Shown: piece by piece, positions 63,416-64,000 of the stretch | Layout: every line of letters starts with the position of its first letter | Position numbering within the stretch: the stretch's first letter is position 1 | Origin: Paguma larvata | Lineage: Eukaryota > Chordata > Mammalia > Carnivora > Viverridae | Assembly: GCA_030068075.1 (NCBI GenBank) | Contig: CM057836.1 | Location: 71,461,788-71,525,787 of the forward strand | DNA: 64,000 nucleotides | Direction: 5' to 3' | Made by a program: the position numbers and the translations under genes | Notes under the pieces: generated by a model | The model's database searches: none | Told to the model about the DNA's origin: nothing | The model's input: the letters and a program-made list of their open reading frames with translations, nothing else

Positions 63416-63577
63416 GATGGGAAGTTTTTAAAGTACTGATTCAATTTATTTAAAAATCACAGGACTTAAAATTTCTATTTCTTCCTTGATCAATTTTCAG
63501 AAAGTTGTATTTTTCTAGAAATATATTCATTTCATCTAGCTTTTCACATTTTAAGCATAAATTATTCATAAAACCCT

Positions 63578-63767
63578 CTTTTTTCTTAAGTTTATTTATT
63601 TATTTTGAGAGAGAGAAGAGGCAGGGGAGGGGCAGACTGAGAGGGGGAAAGAGAGTCCAAAGCAGGCTTCTGTGCTAACAGCAGAAACCCCACCTCGGGG
63701 CCTGAACTCATAAACTGTGAGATCATAACCTGAGCTAAAGTCAGATTCTTAACCGACTGAGCCACTT
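63578..63767 (-). mobile_element. Felid tRNA-Lys SINE, antisense, head-truncated
   Basis: TTTTTTCTTAAGTTTATTTA to CCGACTGAGCCACTTGTTAT. The terminal GGGGCGCC end is missing, so the copy lacks its first ~12 bases. Confidence 0.93.
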
Positions 63768-64000
63768 GTTATCTTTTTAATATTTGTAGAATTCATAGTG
63801 ATATCTGCTTTTTTCATTCCTGGCTTTAGTTATTTGTAAGCTTCTCTTTTCTTAACCTTCTTGATAATTTGTAAGGATTTATCAGTTTTATTGGTCATTT
63901 CAAAAAACCAACTTTCGGTATTGTTGATCTTCTGTATGGCATGCTATTTGCCATTTCTTTAATTTTTGCTGTTATTCTTGTTATTTCATTTATTTTATGT
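63768..64000. other. AT-rich right edge
   Basis: TTGTAAGGATTTATCAGTTTTATTGGTCATTTC and CTGTTATTCTTGTTATTTC-type sequence resembles antisense LINE-1 ORF2 body, but only about 230 bp are visible. Assignment tentative. Confidence 0.4.

Overview
This is a nuclear genomic window from a carnivoran mammal, most likely a cat-family species. It carries many copies of the tRNA-Lys-derived carnivore SINE in its felid form, which begins GGGGCGCCTGGGTGG and ends in an AATAAA/poly-A tail. It also has a carnivore-type LINE-1 3' end and older mammalian repeats (MIR, L2, MER5A/MER20, MaLR LTRs). Genes are split by long introns, with GT-AG splice sites read directly from the sequence.

The only protein-coding gene I can support is TTC7A, on the minus strand. 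It encodes the tetratricopeptide scaffold of the plasma-membrane PI4KA complex. Coding exons 1 to 9 lie at 55369-55186, 45622-45459, 41702-41534, 26060-25930, 23426-23311, 12933-12855, 12079-11922, 11345-11282 and 1532-1395. Joined, they give 1203 nt, or 401 codons, with no frame break and with matching splice phases at every junction. That is just under half of the roughly 858-residue human protein; the remaining exons must lie to the left of position 1. Exon 1 sits in a CpG island at about 55.1-56.1 kb that should hold the promoter.

Layout: 1-55.2 kb is TTC7A exons and introns. The introns are filled with ordinary interspersed repeats, including nested and tandem SINE insertions (43.45-43.86 kb and 53.04-53.51 kb), an inverted pair of LINE-1 3' fragments (31.3-32.8 kb) and an L2 split by a MaLR LTR (27.8-28.7 kb). 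55.2-56.1 kb is exon 1, 5' UTR and CpG-island promoter. 56.2-64 kb is upstream flank with no gene I recognise. It contains a broken class I endogenous retrovirus on the minus strand (about 58.0-59.9 kb, perhaps to 62 kb) with gag-like, protease and reverse-transcriptase remnants, itself interrupted by a SINE. Two more SINEs lie near the right edge.

No CRISPR array, operon, tRNA, rRNA or other prokaryote-style system is present, and I found no convincing undescribed system. The points most worth a second look are a short upstream frame that overlaps the TTC7A start codon, a perfect octamer-containing palindrome inside a LINE-1 fragment, and the insertion histories of the SINEs and the retroviral remnant.
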